64,000 nucleotides of DNA from Amycolatopsis thermophila (GTDB lineage Bacteria; Actinomycetota; Actinomycetes; Mycobacteriales; Pseudonocardiaceae), in NCBI RefSeq assembly GCF_030814215.1, contig NZ_JAUSUT010000001.1, positions 3,038,001 to 3,102,000 of the forward strand. Direction: 5' to 3'. The notes under the pieces are model-generated. The model had not been told where the DNA came from, ran no database searches, and worked only from the letters and a program-made list of their open reading frames with translations. The position numbers and the translations under genes were made by a program. This document shows, one piece after another, positions 8,699 through 17,555 of this stretch; the first letter of the stretch is position 1; each line of letters starts with the position of its first letter.

Positions 8699-9940
8699 GT
8701 GCGGCGGACGCGATCGTGGTTGGCGAGTGCCGGCGTGGGTTTCGGGCGGGCATGCGTCGTGGCGGTCGTCGCCATGCTGGTCCCGGCGGTGGGGGCGGCG
8801 GCCGTGCTGGTGTGGCTCTGGTGGGGTGGAACGGCGTGGTCGTGGATCGCGCCGGTCCTGTGGGCGGGCATCGGCACGCTCGCGCTGGCCCGCCCGGTCT
8901 GCCGGATGGTCCGCGCGCTCGTGGCACGGTGGACGGGCACCGTCATCCCGGGCGGGTACCGGCAGGCGGAGCCGGTGGTGCGGATGTCCACCGGGTACTG
9001 GTGGAACGGCCGCTCGTACGAGAAGAGCCGCCGCGACGCCCAGCAGGACCAGCGGCTGTGGCTGTGGTTCACCGACCCCGCCACCTGGCGGGACCTGCGG
9101 TTCACCGCGATCGCGCCGGTGACCGTGGGCGTGGTCGCGTGCGTCCCGCCCACCGGGTTCGCGGCTGCGGTGCTCGGGTTCGCCCGGTCGATGCCGCTCG
9201 TCGGGGTGCTCGGGCTGGTCGTGGCCGTGGCGACAGCTCCCTACGCCTGGCGGCCCGTCGAACCGGTCGCGACGCGGTTCCTGCGGGCGTCGCCGGCGAT
9301 GGCGCTGGCCGAGCGGGTGGACGAGCTGACCGCGCAGCGGGCGGACGCCACGGTCGCGCAGGCGGCCGAGATCCGCCGGATCGAACGCGACCTGCACGAC
9401 GGCGCGCAGGCACGACTGGTCGCGCTCGGGATGTCGCTGGCGACCGCGGAGAAGCTCATGGACGCCGATCCCGAGCGGGCGAAGGCCCTGCTGCGGGACG
9501 CGCGGGCGGGGGCGGCGACGTCGCTGACCGAGCTCCGGGAACTCGTCCGGGGCATCAACCCGCCGGTGCTGACCGAGCGCGGACTGGTCGACGCCGTGCG
9601 CGCGTTCGCCCTCGACTGCCCGTTGGAGGTGGCGGTCCGCGCCGGCGGGGTGCCCCGCCTGGACCCGCCGATTGAGTCCGCGGTGTACTTCGCGATCGCC
9701 GAACTGGTGACGAACGCGATCAAGCACGCGCACGCGAGCCGGGTGGACGTCACCATGGCCAAGGAGGACGGCGGCCTGGTGGCCGAGGTGACCGACGACG
9801 GCCGGGGCGGCGCCGCCGAGCGCGACGGTGGCGGGCTCGCGGGGGTGCGCCATCGGCTGGCGGTCTTCGACGGCACCTGCGAGATCACCAGCCCGTCGGG
9901 CGGTCCGACGCGGGTGAGGATGATGGTGCCGTGCGCGTAG
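8699..9940 (+). CDS. DesK/NarX-type sensor histidine kinase
   Basis: A 413-residue membrane kinase. Two N-terminal helices (about 16-40 and 48-66) and two more (about 135-160 and 165-182) frame a Trp/Arg-rich loop. The HisKA_3 dimerisation domain has the phospho-acceptor in RDLHDGAQARL (His 233), followed by the HATPase domain with NAIKHAHA (N box) and DDGRGG (G1 box). I chose GTG 8699 because of GGGGAGG just upstream; an in-frame start at 8600 adds 33 residues without family features. It overlaps the response-regulator gene by 10 bp. The signal is unknown. Confidence 0.9.
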   Translation: MRRTRSWLASAGVGFGRACVVAVVAMLVPAVGAAAVLVWLWWGGTAWSWIAPVLWAGIGTLALARPVCRMVRALVARWTGTVIPGGYRQAEPVVRMSTGYWWNGRSYEKSRRDAQQDQRLWLWFTDPATWRDLRFTAIAPVTVGVVACVPPTGFAAAVLGFARSMPLVGVLGLVVAVATAPYAWRPVEPVATRFLRASPAMALAERVDELTAQRADATVAQAAEIRRIERDLHDGAQARLVALGMSLATAEKLMDADPERAKALLRDARAGAATSLTELRELVRGINPPVLTERGLVDAVRAFALDCPLEVAVRAGGVPRLDPPIESAVYFAIAELVTNAIKHAHASRVDVTMAKEDGGLVAEVTDDGRGGAAERDGGGLAGVRHRLAVFDGTCEITSPSGGPTRVRMMVPCA

Positions 9941-10590
9941 TGGTCGCCGAGGACCTGTACCTGCTGCGGGACGGGATGGTCCGTCTCATCGAGGCCTACG
10001 GCCACGAGGTGGTGGCCACCGCGACCACCGGACCCGAAACCCTGGACGCGCTCCGGCGGCACCGGCCGGACGTGTCCGTGGTCGACGTCCGCATGCCGCC
10101 GGCCCAGTCGGACGAGGGCCTGCGGGCGGCGCTGGCCGCGCGCCGCGAAGTGCCGGGCCTGCCCGTGCTGATCCTGTCCCAGCACGTCGAGCAGCTCTAC
10201 GCCCGCGAACTGCTGGCCGACGGTACCGGCGGCATCGGCTACCTGCTCAAGGAGAGCGTCTTCGACGCCGACCAGTTCATCGACGCACTGCACCGCGTCG
10301 CGGGCGGCGGCACGGCGATGGACCCGGCGGTCATCGCCAAGCTGCTCGCCGGCGGCCCCACGGACCGGCGGCTCGACCGGCTCACCGAGCGCGAGCACGA
10401 CGTGCTCCGCCTCATGGCCGAGGGACTGTCCAATCAGGCCATTGCCGGCCGGCTCTTCCTCAGCGACAGCGCGATCAGCAAGTACACGACGTCGCTGTTC
10501 GGCAAGCTCGGCATCACCGACGACGGCAACACCAACCGCCGCGTGCTCGCCGTGCTCGCCTACCTCAACGGCCCGGCCCGCTCGGCCTGA
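9931..10590 (+). CDS. NarL/LuxR-type response regulator
   Basis: A 219-residue DNA-binding response regulator paired with the overlapping kinase gene. The receiver domain spans about 1-120 with acidic pocket AED, phospho-Asp 52 in VVDVRMPP and the Lys in LLKESV. The GerE helix-turn-helix spans about 150-205 (LTEREHDVLRLMAEGLSNQA, then SDSAISKYTTSLFGKLGI). The GTG start overlaps the last 10 bp of the kinase gene, so the two are translated together. Targets are not evident. The hydrolase upstream is one candidate. Confidence 0.92.
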   Translation: MRVVVAEDLYLLRDGMVRLIEAYGHEVVATATTGPETLDALRRHRPDVSVVDVRMPPAQSDEGLRAALAARREVPGLPVLILSQHVEQLYARELLADGTGGIGYLLKESVFDADQFIDALHRVAGGGTAMDPAVIAKLLAGGPTDRRLDRLTEREHDVLRLMAEGLSNQAIAGRLFLSDSAISKYTTSLFGKLGITDDGNTNRRVLAVLAYLNGPARSA

Positions 10591-10593
10591 CCG

Positions 10594-10947
10594 TCACCGC
10601 CGCCGTCCCGGCGGGCGGGGTTCCTCCAGCAGCATGGCCCGCAGGAGTTCCCGCGCCTGGCGGCGGATCTGCACCGAGTCGCCGTGGCCGCCGATGGTCC
10701 ACAGCAGCTCCGCCAGCGCGCAGCCGGCCGTCTTCTGCAGCGAGCCCAGGTACTGGGCCAGGTGCTGCGCCCACCGGCCGTGCAGGGTCACCAGCAGCTC
10801 GTCGCCGAACTGGTTGCGGAGCGTGATCGTGTCGCCCTCGCGCGCCTCCGTCCAGAACGGCAGTGCGCCCGCGAGCGAGCGCCACTGGTCCGCCAGCTCG
10901 GCGATCCGTTTCCGCTCCAGGCGGTCTTCCTCGTCCTGCCGGTTCAT
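10594..10947 (-). CDS. Hypothetical cytosolic protein
   Basis: A 117-residue charged protein with GGGAG seven bases before ATG 10947. It begins MNRQDEEDRLERKRIAELAD (amphipathic helix), has a central ITLRNQFGDELLVTLHGRW strand region and a helical C-terminus (RRQARELLRAMLLEE). No signal peptide or membrane helix. I do not recognise the family. It is convergent with the response regulator (3-bp gap). Confidence 0.65.
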   Translation of the reverse strand: MNRQDEEDRLERKRIAELADQWRSLAGALPFWTEAREGDTITLRNQFGDELLVTLHGRWAQHLAQYLGSLQKTAGCALAELLWTIGGHGDSVQIRRQARELLRAMLLEEPRPPGRRR

Positions 10948-10996
10948 CGTGCACTCCCTACCCTCCGTGCACGACGCTAGAACAGGTGTTCGATGA

Positions 10997-11440
10997 TCAC
11001 AAGCTCGGGGTGGGGGCGGTCTCAGCGGCGGTTTCCGCCTCCGCGGGCCGCACCCGGACCTCGAAACCGTAGCCCGGCGACGGCGGGAAACCGGCCTCAC
11101 CGATCGCTTGGATCGATACGCTGTCACCGGGGAAGAGGTATCCCGATCCCTTGACCGGACCGGGATTCGTGCCGCACGGGAACATCGCCGTGTGCCAGTC
11201 CTCGCGCGGCGAACGGTAGCGCACGCCCATTTTCGGCGTGCTCAGCATGTGCGCGGCCGGGCACGAGCCGGACAGGGTCAGTTCGATCGAGTACGCCTGG
11301 TCGCCGTCCTTGGTCACGCTGCCTTCGACCTGCAAACCCCAGCCGTTCCCGTAGTACGACGTCAGGAAGGCCGGCTCGGCGGCGGCGGGCGCGGAGGTCA
11401 GCAGGGACGCGGCTGCGGTCAGTGCGGCGATCTTTCGCAT
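10997..11440 (-). CDS. Secreted hypothetical protein
   Basis: A 147-residue exported protein. A Sec signal peptide (MRKIAALTAAASLLTSAPAAA, cleavage after about residue 21) precedes a beta-rich domain with two cysteines (in SGSCPAAH and MFPCGTN) that could form a disulfide. The composition (GYLFPGDSVSIQAIGEAG) suggests a small extracellular sandwich domain. I recognise no named family. It is probably monocistronic. Confidence 0.7.
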   Translation of the reverse strand: MRKIAALTAAASLLTSAPAAAEPAFLTSYYGNGWGLQVEGSVTKDGDQAYSIELTLSGSCPAAHMLSTPKMGVRYRSPREDWHTAMFPCGTNPGPVKGSGYLFPGDSVSIQAIGEAGFPPSPGYGFEVRVRPAEAETAAETAPTPSL

Positions 11441-11500
11441 GAATCGACGGTGACAAGCACCCCCGGGGCGCGCAAACCGCAGGCGTCCCTCGAATGAGGG

Positions 11501-12175
11501 TCACCGCCAGTGCGCCGCACCCAGGGCGATCAGTTTGAGTCGTTTCTCCGCGGTGGCCAGAACGCGCTCGTCCGATTCCGGGTTGTGCGGCACCGTTTCG
11601 ATGAGTTCGAGCGCGGTGGCCAAGAGCATCGTGACGATGAGGTCGGCCAGCATGCGCAGGTCCTCGTTGCGCCACGCGCGCAGGCAGTCGAACCGGGCGA
11701 GGTCGATCGCCAGTTCCCCGGCGAACAGCCGCAGCTCGGTGCGCGCGGCCTGCGGGACCGCGCCGGTGCCGCCGTGCCGCTCCCGGCTGAGGAAGCGGAA
11801 GTGGGCTTCGTGCCGGCGGGTGAACTCGTGCAGCGTCGTGACGACTGTGTGGGCGACGTCGTCGAGGTTGGTGCCCGACTCCCGCGCCGCGTCCAGCATC
11901 CGGCGCAGGACGTCCATCGCTTCGGCGAGCAGGACCAGGCCGAGCTCGTCCATCGAGGTGAAGTGCCGGTAGAACGCGGTCGGCACGATGTCGGCCTGCT
12001 TGGTCACCTCGCGCAGGCTCAGCACCGCGAACGGGCGGTCGGCGAGCTGGGCGAGCGCCGCGTCCAGCAGCGCCTGGCGGGTGCGCTGCTTGCGCTCCTG
12101 CCGGCTCACCGGCTTCACGGACTCTGCCGACACGTCCTCGATCTTAGATCCGGATCCGGATGCGACCTCCGTCAC
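11501..12175 (-). CDS. TetR-family regulator of the FabR/DesT type
   Basis: A 224-residue repressor, divergent from the desaturase operon. The helix-turn-helix (RTRQALLDAALAQLADRPFA, then LREVTKQADIVPTAFYRHF) and the following MDELGLVLLAEAMDVLRRML match the E. coli FabR pattern closely (LREVAREAGIAPTSFYRHF, DELGLTMV, from memory). FabR and DesT sense the ratio of unsaturated to saturated acyl-CoA/ACP and repress unsaturated fatty acid synthesis. GTG 12175 is preferred because GAGGAGG lies seven bases upstream; GTG 12133 has no usable site. A FabR-like box lies in the shared intergenic region. Confidence 0.85.
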   Translation of the reverse strand: MTEVASGSGSKIEDVSAESVKPVSRQERKQRTRQALLDAALAQLADRPFAVLSLREVTKQADIVPTAFYRHFTSMDELGLVLLAEAMDVLRRMLDAARESGTNLDDVAHTVVTTLHEFTRRHEAHFRFLSRERHGGTGAVPQAARTELRLFAGELAIDLARFDCLRAWRNEDLRMLADLIVTMLLATALELIETVPHNPESDERVLATAEKRLKLIALGAAHWR

Positions 12176-12224
12176 GCCCGCGCCTCCTCGGTTGACAGCG
12201 ACCCCGCCTGCTACGCCACCATTG

Positions 12225-12242
12225 AGTGTACAAGTGTTCTCC
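12225..12242. promoter_or_regulatory. FabR/DesT-like operator
   Basis: AGTGTACAAGTGTTCTCC, 24 bp before the reductase start and 50 bp before the regulator start, agrees at 14 of 18 positions with the E. coli FabR palindrome as I remember it (AGCGTACACGTGTTCGCT). A TTGACA hexamer is at 12192-12197. The assignment rests on that memory and on the FabR-like protein next door. Confidence 0.6.
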
Positions 12243-12265
12243 GAAACGATTCCCGGGGAGGAACC

Positions 12266-13318
12266 ATGCGGCTCGCCGCGTTCGCCGAGGCGCTGCTCAC
12301 CCCGCACGGCATCGACCGCTACCTCGAACTCGTCCACCCGATGCTCGTGCGCCGCGAGGTCCGGGGCGAGATCACCGCGGTGGCGCACCAAACCCCCGAC
12401 ACGGTCACCCTGACCCTGCGCCCCAGCTCCGCGTGGCGCGGTTTCCGGGCGGGCCAGTACGTGCGGGTGTCGGTGGACATCGACGGCGTCCGGCGCACCC
12501 GCTGCTACTCGCCCGCCGGTTCGCAGCACCGGGACGGGCAGCTCGAGCTGACGGTCAAGGCCGATCCGCGCGGTCTGGTGTCCCGGCACCTGCAGCGCGC
12601 CCGGCCCGGTCAGGTGCTCGGGCTGTCCCAGGCCGACGGCGCGTTCACCCTGCCCGAGCCGCGGCCGAAGCGGTTGCTGCTGATCAGCGGCGGCAGTGGG
12701 ATCACGCCGCTGATGTCGATGCTGCGCACGCTCGCCGACGAGGGGCACGACGGCGAGGTCGTGTTCCTGCACTACGCCAACACCCCCGATGACGTGCTCT
12801 ACGCGGGGGAGCTGGCCCGGCAGGCGCCGAACGTGCGGGTCGTGCTCGCCTGCACCCACGCGGACGGCGGCGAGCTGAGCGGGTTCTTCTCGCGGGAGCA
12901 CCTCGTTGCGGCCGCGCCCTGGTACGCGGACGCGCCCGCGTACGTGTGCGGTCCCGCGCCGTTGATGGACGCGGTGCGGGCCGTGTACGACGCGGAACAG
13001 TTGAGTGAACAGCTGGTCACCGAAGAGTTCACGCCGCCGGCGTTGGTGATCGACGAGTCCGCCGCCGAGGGCACCGTGCGGTTCCGGCACAGCGGCGTCG
13101 AGTTCCCCAACTCCGGCCGCCCGCTGCTGGACCAGGCCGAGGAGGCGGGGCTGCGGCCGGAACACGGCTGCCGCATGGGCATCTGCTACTCGTGCACGAA
13201 GGTCAAGGCACGCGGGCGGGTGCGCAACGCGAAGTCGGGCGAGGTGTCCGGCGAAGAGAACGAAGAGATCCAGCTCTGCATCTCCGTCCCCGCCGGGGAC
13301 GTGGAGATCGACGCGTAG
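12266..13318 (+). CDS. Ferredoxin-NADP reductase-like electron donor with C-terminal 2Fe-2S domain
   Basis: A 350-residue electron-transfer protein that passes NAD(P)H electrons to the desaturase. The FAD-binding barrel (RGFRAGQYVRVSV, RTRCYSPAGS) occupies about 35-130, the nucleotide-binding domain (LLLISGGSGITPLMSM, CGPAPLMDAV) about 135-250 and a plant-type ferredoxin domain the C-terminus, with cluster cysteines 302, 307, 310 and 338. This is the layout of M. tuberculosis Rv3230c, the partner of DesA3. GGGGAGG precedes the ATG. The desaturase gene follows after 11 bp, so the two form an operon. Confidence 0.9.
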   Translation: MRLAAFAEALLTPHGIDRYLELVHPMLVRREVRGEITAVAHQTPDTVTLTLRPSSAWRGFRAGQYVRVSVDIDGVRRTRCYSPAGSQHRDGQLELTVKADPRGLVSRHLQRARPGQVLGLSQADGAFTLPEPRPKRLLLISGGSGITPLMSMLRTLADEGHDGEVVFLHYANTPDDVLYAGELARQAPNVRVVLACTHADGGELSGFFSREHLVAAAPWYADAPAYVCGPAPLMDAVRAVYDAEQLSEQLVTEEFTPPALVIDESAAEGTVRFRHSGVEFPNSGRPLLDQAEEAGLRPEHGCRMGICYSCTKVKARGRVRNAKSGEVSGEENEEIQLCISVPAGDVEIDA

Positions 13319-13329
13319 AGGAGACCCCC

Positions 13330-14457
13330 ATGACCGGCCTGCAGGACCGGCTCACGCCGGAGCAGATCGAGGAGTTCGGCCGCGAGATGGACGCGATCCG
13401 CCGGCGGATCGTCGCCGACCTCGGCCAGGACGACGTCGACTACATCATGAACATCATCAGGACCCAGCGCGGTCTCGAGGTCGCTGGGCGCGCGCTGTTG
13501 TTCGCCGGCTTCTTCCCGCCGGCGTGGCTCGCCGGGGTGGGCGCGCTGTCGCTGGCCAAGATCCTGGACAACATGGAGATCGGCCACAACGTCATGCACG
13601 GCCAGTACGACTGGACGCGCATCCCGGAGCTGAGCTCGCAGAAGTTCGAATGGGACACGATGGCGCCCGCCGAAAACTGGCGGCACTCGCACAACTACAT
13701 CCACCACACGTTCACCAACGTGCTGGACAAGGACCGCGACATCGGGTACGGCATCCTGCGCATCGACCCGGCGCAGAAGTGGCACCCGTACTACCTGGGC
13801 AACCCGGTGTACGCGACGGTGCTGGCGTTCGTCTTCCAGTGGGGCGTGATGCTGCACGACCTGGAGTTCGACCGGGTCGTGCGCGGCGAGCGGAAGTGGT
13901 CGGACCCGGAGCTCAAGGAGATGCGGGCCCGGATGGTGCCGAAGGCGGTGAAGCAGGTCGGCAAGGACTACGTCCTGTTCCCGCTGCTCACCGGCCCGTT
14001 CGCGCCGCTGACGTTCCTGGGCAACGCGACCGCGAACCTGACCCGCAACCTGTGGGCGTTCGCGATCATCTTCTGCGGCCACTTCCCGTCGGACGTGGAG
14101 AGTTTCACCGAGGAGGAGACCGAGAACGAGTCGCGGGGCCAGTGGTACCTGCGGCAGATCCTGGGTTCGGCGAACATCACCGGCGGGCCGCTGTTCCACA
14201 TCCTGAGCGGGAACCTGTCGCACCAGATCGAGCACCACCTCTTCCCGGACCTCCCCGCGCGCCGCTACCCGCAGATCGCCGGCGAGGTGCGCGCGATCTG
14301 CGAAAAGTACGGGCTGCCGTACAACACCGGGCCGCTGCACAAGCAGCTGTGGTCGGTGGCGAAGAAGATCGTCAAGTTCGCGTTGCCGCCGCGGCCCCGG
14401 CGGGAGACCCCGGCGCCCGATACGCTGGCGGGTGACAGGTCTCGAGTGGCGGCGTGA
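13330..14457 (+). CDS. Acyl-CoA/lipid fatty acid desaturase (DesA3-like)
   Basis: A 375-residue membrane di-iron enzyme that introduces a cis double bond into saturated acyl chains using O2 and electrons from the adjacent reductase. Three His boxes are complete: GHNVMHG (86-90), HSHNYIHH (119-126) and SHQIEHHLFP near residue 300. Hydrophobic segments near 52-78 and in the middle fit the family. Operon with the reductase, opposite a FabR-like repressor: a regulated unsaturated fatty acid module parallel to Rv3229c-Rv3230c, with stearoyl-CoA as the likely substrate (inference). Confidence 0.92.
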   Translation: MTGLQDRLTPEQIEEFGREMDAIRRRIVADLGQDDVDYIMNIIRTQRGLEVAGRALLFAGFFPPAWLAGVGALSLAKILDNMEIGHNVMHGQYDWTRIPELSSQKFEWDTMAPAENWRHSHNYIHHTFTNVLDKDRDIGYGILRIDPAQKWHPYYLGNPVYATVLAFVFQWGVMLHDLEFDRVVRGERKWSDPELKEMRARMVPKAVKQVGKDYVLFPLLTGPFAPLTFLGNATANLTRNLWAFAIIFCGHFPSDVESFTEEETENESRGQWYLRQILGSANITGGPLFHILSGNLSHQIEHHLFPDLPARRYPQIAGEVRAICEKYGLPYNTGPLHKQLWSVAKKIVKFALPPRPRRETPAPDTLAGDRSRVAA

Positions 14458-14468
14458 AGGGCTGAGTG

Positions 14469-14663
14469 ATGGTCGACCCCATCGAAAGCGGGAAGGACAC
14501 CGTGCAGGTGCTGACCGAATCGGCAGCCACCCACATGGGCAACATCGCGACGATCATCACCGGCGCGGTGCGCGACATAGCCCGCGAGACCGGCGACTGG
14601 CTCACCGACCTGTTCGAAATGCGGGAAGCAGCCCGCCGGGCGCACGCCGACGAGCGGGAGTAG
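14469..14663 (+). CDS. Small hypothetical protein
   Basis: A 64-residue helical protein just downstream of the desaturase gene. Starts at ATG 14469 (GTG 14466 directly before it) with AAGGG at reasonable spacing. The sequence (DTVQVLTESAATHMGNIATI, then charged REAARRAHADE) suggests one amphipathic or peripheral helix. No family recognised. It may be cotranscribed with the desaturase operon. Confidence 0.5.
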   Translation: MVDPIESGKDTVQVLTESAATHMGNIATIITGAVRDIARETGDWLTDLFEMREAARRAHADERE

Positions 14664-14690
14664 CGGTTCGGGCGACCGCGGTGCCAGGCC

Positions 14691-16322
14691 TCACGAACTC
14701 CGCAAGGCGCGGCGCAGCAACTTGCCCGACACCGTTTTCGGCAGCTCGTCCAAGAACTCCACCTGCCGCGGGTACTTGTACGCGGCCATCCGCGAGCGGC
14801 AGAAGGCGATCAGTTCCTCCGCCGTCACGGTGCGGCCGGGGCGCAGGCTCACGAACGCCTTGACCGTCTCGCCACGGTAGGGATCCGGCACGCCGACCAC
14901 TGCCGCCTCGCGGACGGCTTCGTGTTCGTACAGCACGTCTTCGACCTCGCGCGGCCAGACCTTGTAGCCGCCCGCGTTGATCTGGTCCTTCTTGCGGTCC
15001 ACGACGTAGAACCAGCCGTGGGCGTCCATGTACCCGACGTCCCCGGTGTGCAACCGGCCGCCGGGAAGCGCTTTCTCCGTCTCCGCCGGCTTCTCCCAGT
15101 ACCCGGCGACCACCTGCGGGCCCGAGGTGACCAGTTCGCCCACCTCACCGACCGGCACCTCGGCCCCGTCCTCGTCCACGACCCGCACCACCGTGTCGTA
15201 CACCGGCACCCCGACCGACAGCGCACCCGACGCCGGGTCGACGGGCGCCTCGGTGCCGAACGGCACCGCGTGCGACGGCGACGTCGTCTCCGTCAGGCCG
15301 TAGCAGTTGTGGATGTAGGTGCCGAACATCGCCTGGAACGCCTTGACCGTGCTCGGCGGGATCGGCGCTCCGCCCGAGTAGATCTTGGTCAGCGACGCCA
15401 GCGCATCCCGGTCGGCGCCCGGCACGTTCATCAACGCGATGAACACCGTGATCGACCCGACGGTGAACGTCGCCCGCTCGGCGCGCACCGTCTCGATCGT
15501 CGTCTCGGCGTCGAAGCGGTGCATCAGCACCAGCGGCGCGCCCGTCAACAGCGCCACCGCGATGTGCCCGATCAGCCCGGTGATGTGGAACAGCGGTGCG
15601 ACACCGAGGATCACGTCGTCACCGCCCAGCCCCACCCAGTCCCGGTAGGTCTGGGCGTTGAAGACGACATTGCGATGTGTCGTCATGGCGCCTTTCGGCG
15701 GCCCGGTCGTGCCGGACGTGTAGGTCAGGAACGCGATGTCGTCCGGCCCGAGCGTCACCTCCGGCGCAGCCACGCCACGGAAGCGCGCGAGCATCCCGGC
15801 GAGATCGGTCGTTCCCGGACAGGAACCGGGTGGCGCGGGTGCGGCGCGGTACTCCAGCTCCGACGTCGTCAGCACGGTGCGCACCGTCGTGCCGGGCACG
15901 ACTTCCGCGGCTACCTCGTCCCACAGCGACCGCAAGGTGACCAGCACCGTCGCGCCCGAGTCGGCGAGCAGCTGGCCCAGTTCGCGTTTCCGGTTCATCG
16001 GGTTGACCGGCACCGCGATCCCGCCGGCCTTCCAGGTGCCGACCTGTGCGATCACGAACTGGGGCACGTTCTGGGCGTAGATCGCGACCCGCTCACCCGG
16101 ACCGAACCCGGCGTCGGTGATCCCGGCGGCGAAGGCGTCGGTCAGCTCGTCCAGCTCACGCAGCGAGATGCGGCCGCCGAAGTACCGGAGAGCGTCGCCG
16201 TCCGGGTTCCGCGCCACGGTGGCGCGGAACATCGCCAGCGCGCTGTCGTGCTCGACGGTGATCCCCGCCGGCTGTCCCGGCGCGTAGCGCGCCAGCCAGA
16301 GCTTGTCGTCGTAGACGCCCAT
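14691..16322 (-). CDS. Acyl-CoA synthetase (AMP-dependent ligase)
   Basis: A 543-residue ANL-superfamily ligase that activates a carboxylic acid, probably a fatty acid, with ATP and CoA. The P-loop YTSGTTGPPKG (about residue 204), the YGLTETTSP adenine-binding motif (about 346), the HTGDVGYMD hinge-side motif and the C-terminal catalytic Lys in PKTVSGKLLRRAL are all present. It is convergent with the desaturase operon, which fits lipid metabolism, although substrate length cannot be read. Confidence 0.9.
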   Translation of the reverse strand: MGVYDDKLWLARYAPGQPAGITVEHDSALAMFRATVARNPDGDALRYFGGRISLRELDELTDAFAAGITDAGFGPGERVAIYAQNVPQFVIAQVGTWKAGGIAVPVNPMNRKRELGQLLADSGATVLVTLRSLWDEVAAEVVPGTTVRTVLTTSELEYRAAPAPPGSCPGTTDLAGMLARFRGVAAPEVTLGPDDIAFLTYTSGTTGPPKGAMTTHRNVVFNAQTYRDWVGLGGDDVILGVAPLFHITGLIGHIAVALLTGAPLVLMHRFDAETTIETVRAERATFTVGSITVFIALMNVPGADRDALASLTKIYSGGAPIPPSTVKAFQAMFGTYIHNCYGLTETTSPSHAVPFGTEAPVDPASGALSVGVPVYDTVVRVVDEDGAEVPVGEVGELVTSGPQVVAGYWEKPAETEKALPGGRLHTGDVGYMDAHGWFYVVDRKKDQINAGGYKVWPREVEDVLYEHEAVREAAVVGVPDPYRGETVKAFVSLRPGRTVTAEELIAFCRSRMAAYKYPRQVEFLDELPKTVSGKLLRRALRSS

Positions 16323-16380
16323 CGACGCCGATGATCCGCCCCGCGCCGGGCGAGGTCAAGACGCGGTCCGGTGTGGACGG

Positions 16381-17349
16381 TCAGTGGCGGTGGCGGCCGT
16401 CGCGGTGGCCGCGATCGCGGTCCCGGTCCCACCGCGGCGGCTGGTAGTCCGGCAGATCGAACTCGGGCACCTGCGGCATCTGCACGCGCGGGACCTTCGG
16501 CTGCGGCGGCGTCTGCTTCGGCGCCGCCCGCTGCGTCGTCTTCTCGGTGGTCGAGGCCGCGGGCTTGGTCGTCGGCGGCGCGGCCTGCTTCGTCTCGGCG
16601 ATCGGCAGGATCCCGCTGAACTGCCCCTCGGTGGCCAGCACCTCCGCCTGCTCGCCGGGCTCGCTCACCTCCGGCTCCTGCGGCGCGGCGTGGCCGCCCG
16701 CGAGGCTGACCGGCTCGGGTGCGCTGCCGGGTCCCGTGATCCACCCGCCGACGAGCATCGCGCCGGCCAGGGTGATGCCGGCGCCCGCGGTGGCCAGCAC
16801 CAGCGGCCGGTGCCGTCGCGGCTTGACCGGGTTCGCGTCGGCGTCGACGGACACGATCAGCGGCGTCTCGTCGGGGGCCTCCTCGACCGTCTCGCCGGCC
16901 GGGCAGGCCTGGAAGACGATCGTGTCGGCGGGCGAGACGTCGGCGACGGGACCCTCGGCGGGCGGCGGCGGGACTGGGGTGTTCGCCAGCGCGGCCGGCG
17001 TGGCCTCGCCGCTCATCCGGCCGGGTGCGGTGGTCCGCCCGGCGCGCCCGCCCTGGTCGGTGCCGCGCAGCGTCGCGCCGACGGTCCCGGCCGAACCGAA
17101 CGAGCCGGTCCCGAGCGCGCGCACACCGGCCGCGCTGGTCAGCGGCGGCCGTTCCAGGCGGCGCGGGGACTTCGAGTCGAGCACCGAGATCGCGGCGACC
17201 ATGGTCGGCATCGTCGTCTCGGCGGGTGACGGCTCCGGAACGCGCGCCCGTGAGTGACGCGGCCGGACCGGGCGATCACTGCGAGCGAGCAGATCGGCGA
17301 CGGTGGTCGTCCCGGTTCCGGTTCGCAAGCTGTGCGCACCCGTCGTCAC
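16381..17349 (-). CDS. Single-pass membrane protein with Pro/Thr-rich exterior
   Basis: A 322-residue protein with a long disordered N-terminal part (about 1-175, rich in Pro, Thr, Gly), one membrane helix (PLVLATAGAGITLAGAMLVGG, about 183-204) and a Pro/Lys/Gln-rich outer segment ending in an Asp/Arg/His-rich tail. I start it at GTG 17349. The frame is open further upstream to 17517, but that stretch lacks a start with a ribosome site. No enzyme or binding motif is seen. It looks like one of the many actinobacterial wall-spanning anchors, and its function is unknown. Confidence 0.6.
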   Translation of the reverse strand: MTTGAHSLRTGTGTTTVADLLARSDRPVRPRHSRARVPEPSPAETTMPTMVAAISVLDSKSPRRLERPPLTSAAGVRALGTGSFGSAGTVGATLRGTDQGGRAGRTTAPGRMSGEATPAALANTPVPPPPAEGPVADVSPADTIVFQACPAGETVEEAPDETPLIVSVDADANPVKPRRHRPLVLATAGAGITLAGAMLVGGWITGPGSAPEPVSLAGGHAAPQEPEVSEPGEQAEVLATEGQFSGILPIAETKQAAPPTTKPAASTTEKTTQRAAPKQTPPQPKVPRVQMPQVPEFDLPDYQPPRWDRDRDRGHRDGRHRH

Positions 17350-17555
17350 AGGGCGTACCTTTCTCGTCACTCGTCCGGAGTCGATCTCGCGTGGCGCCTC
17401 GCGCTTTCTATCGACAGCGACACCAAGATCGGTACCTCGGTGTGACGCAGGTCGCTCTATCGCGTGATCAGGACTCCCCTGGGGGGACAGGGCACCACAT
17501 CCCGCCGCCGCGCGCAAGCCCGGTTCGGGCCGGGCCGCTGTGGCGGGGTGAGGCC

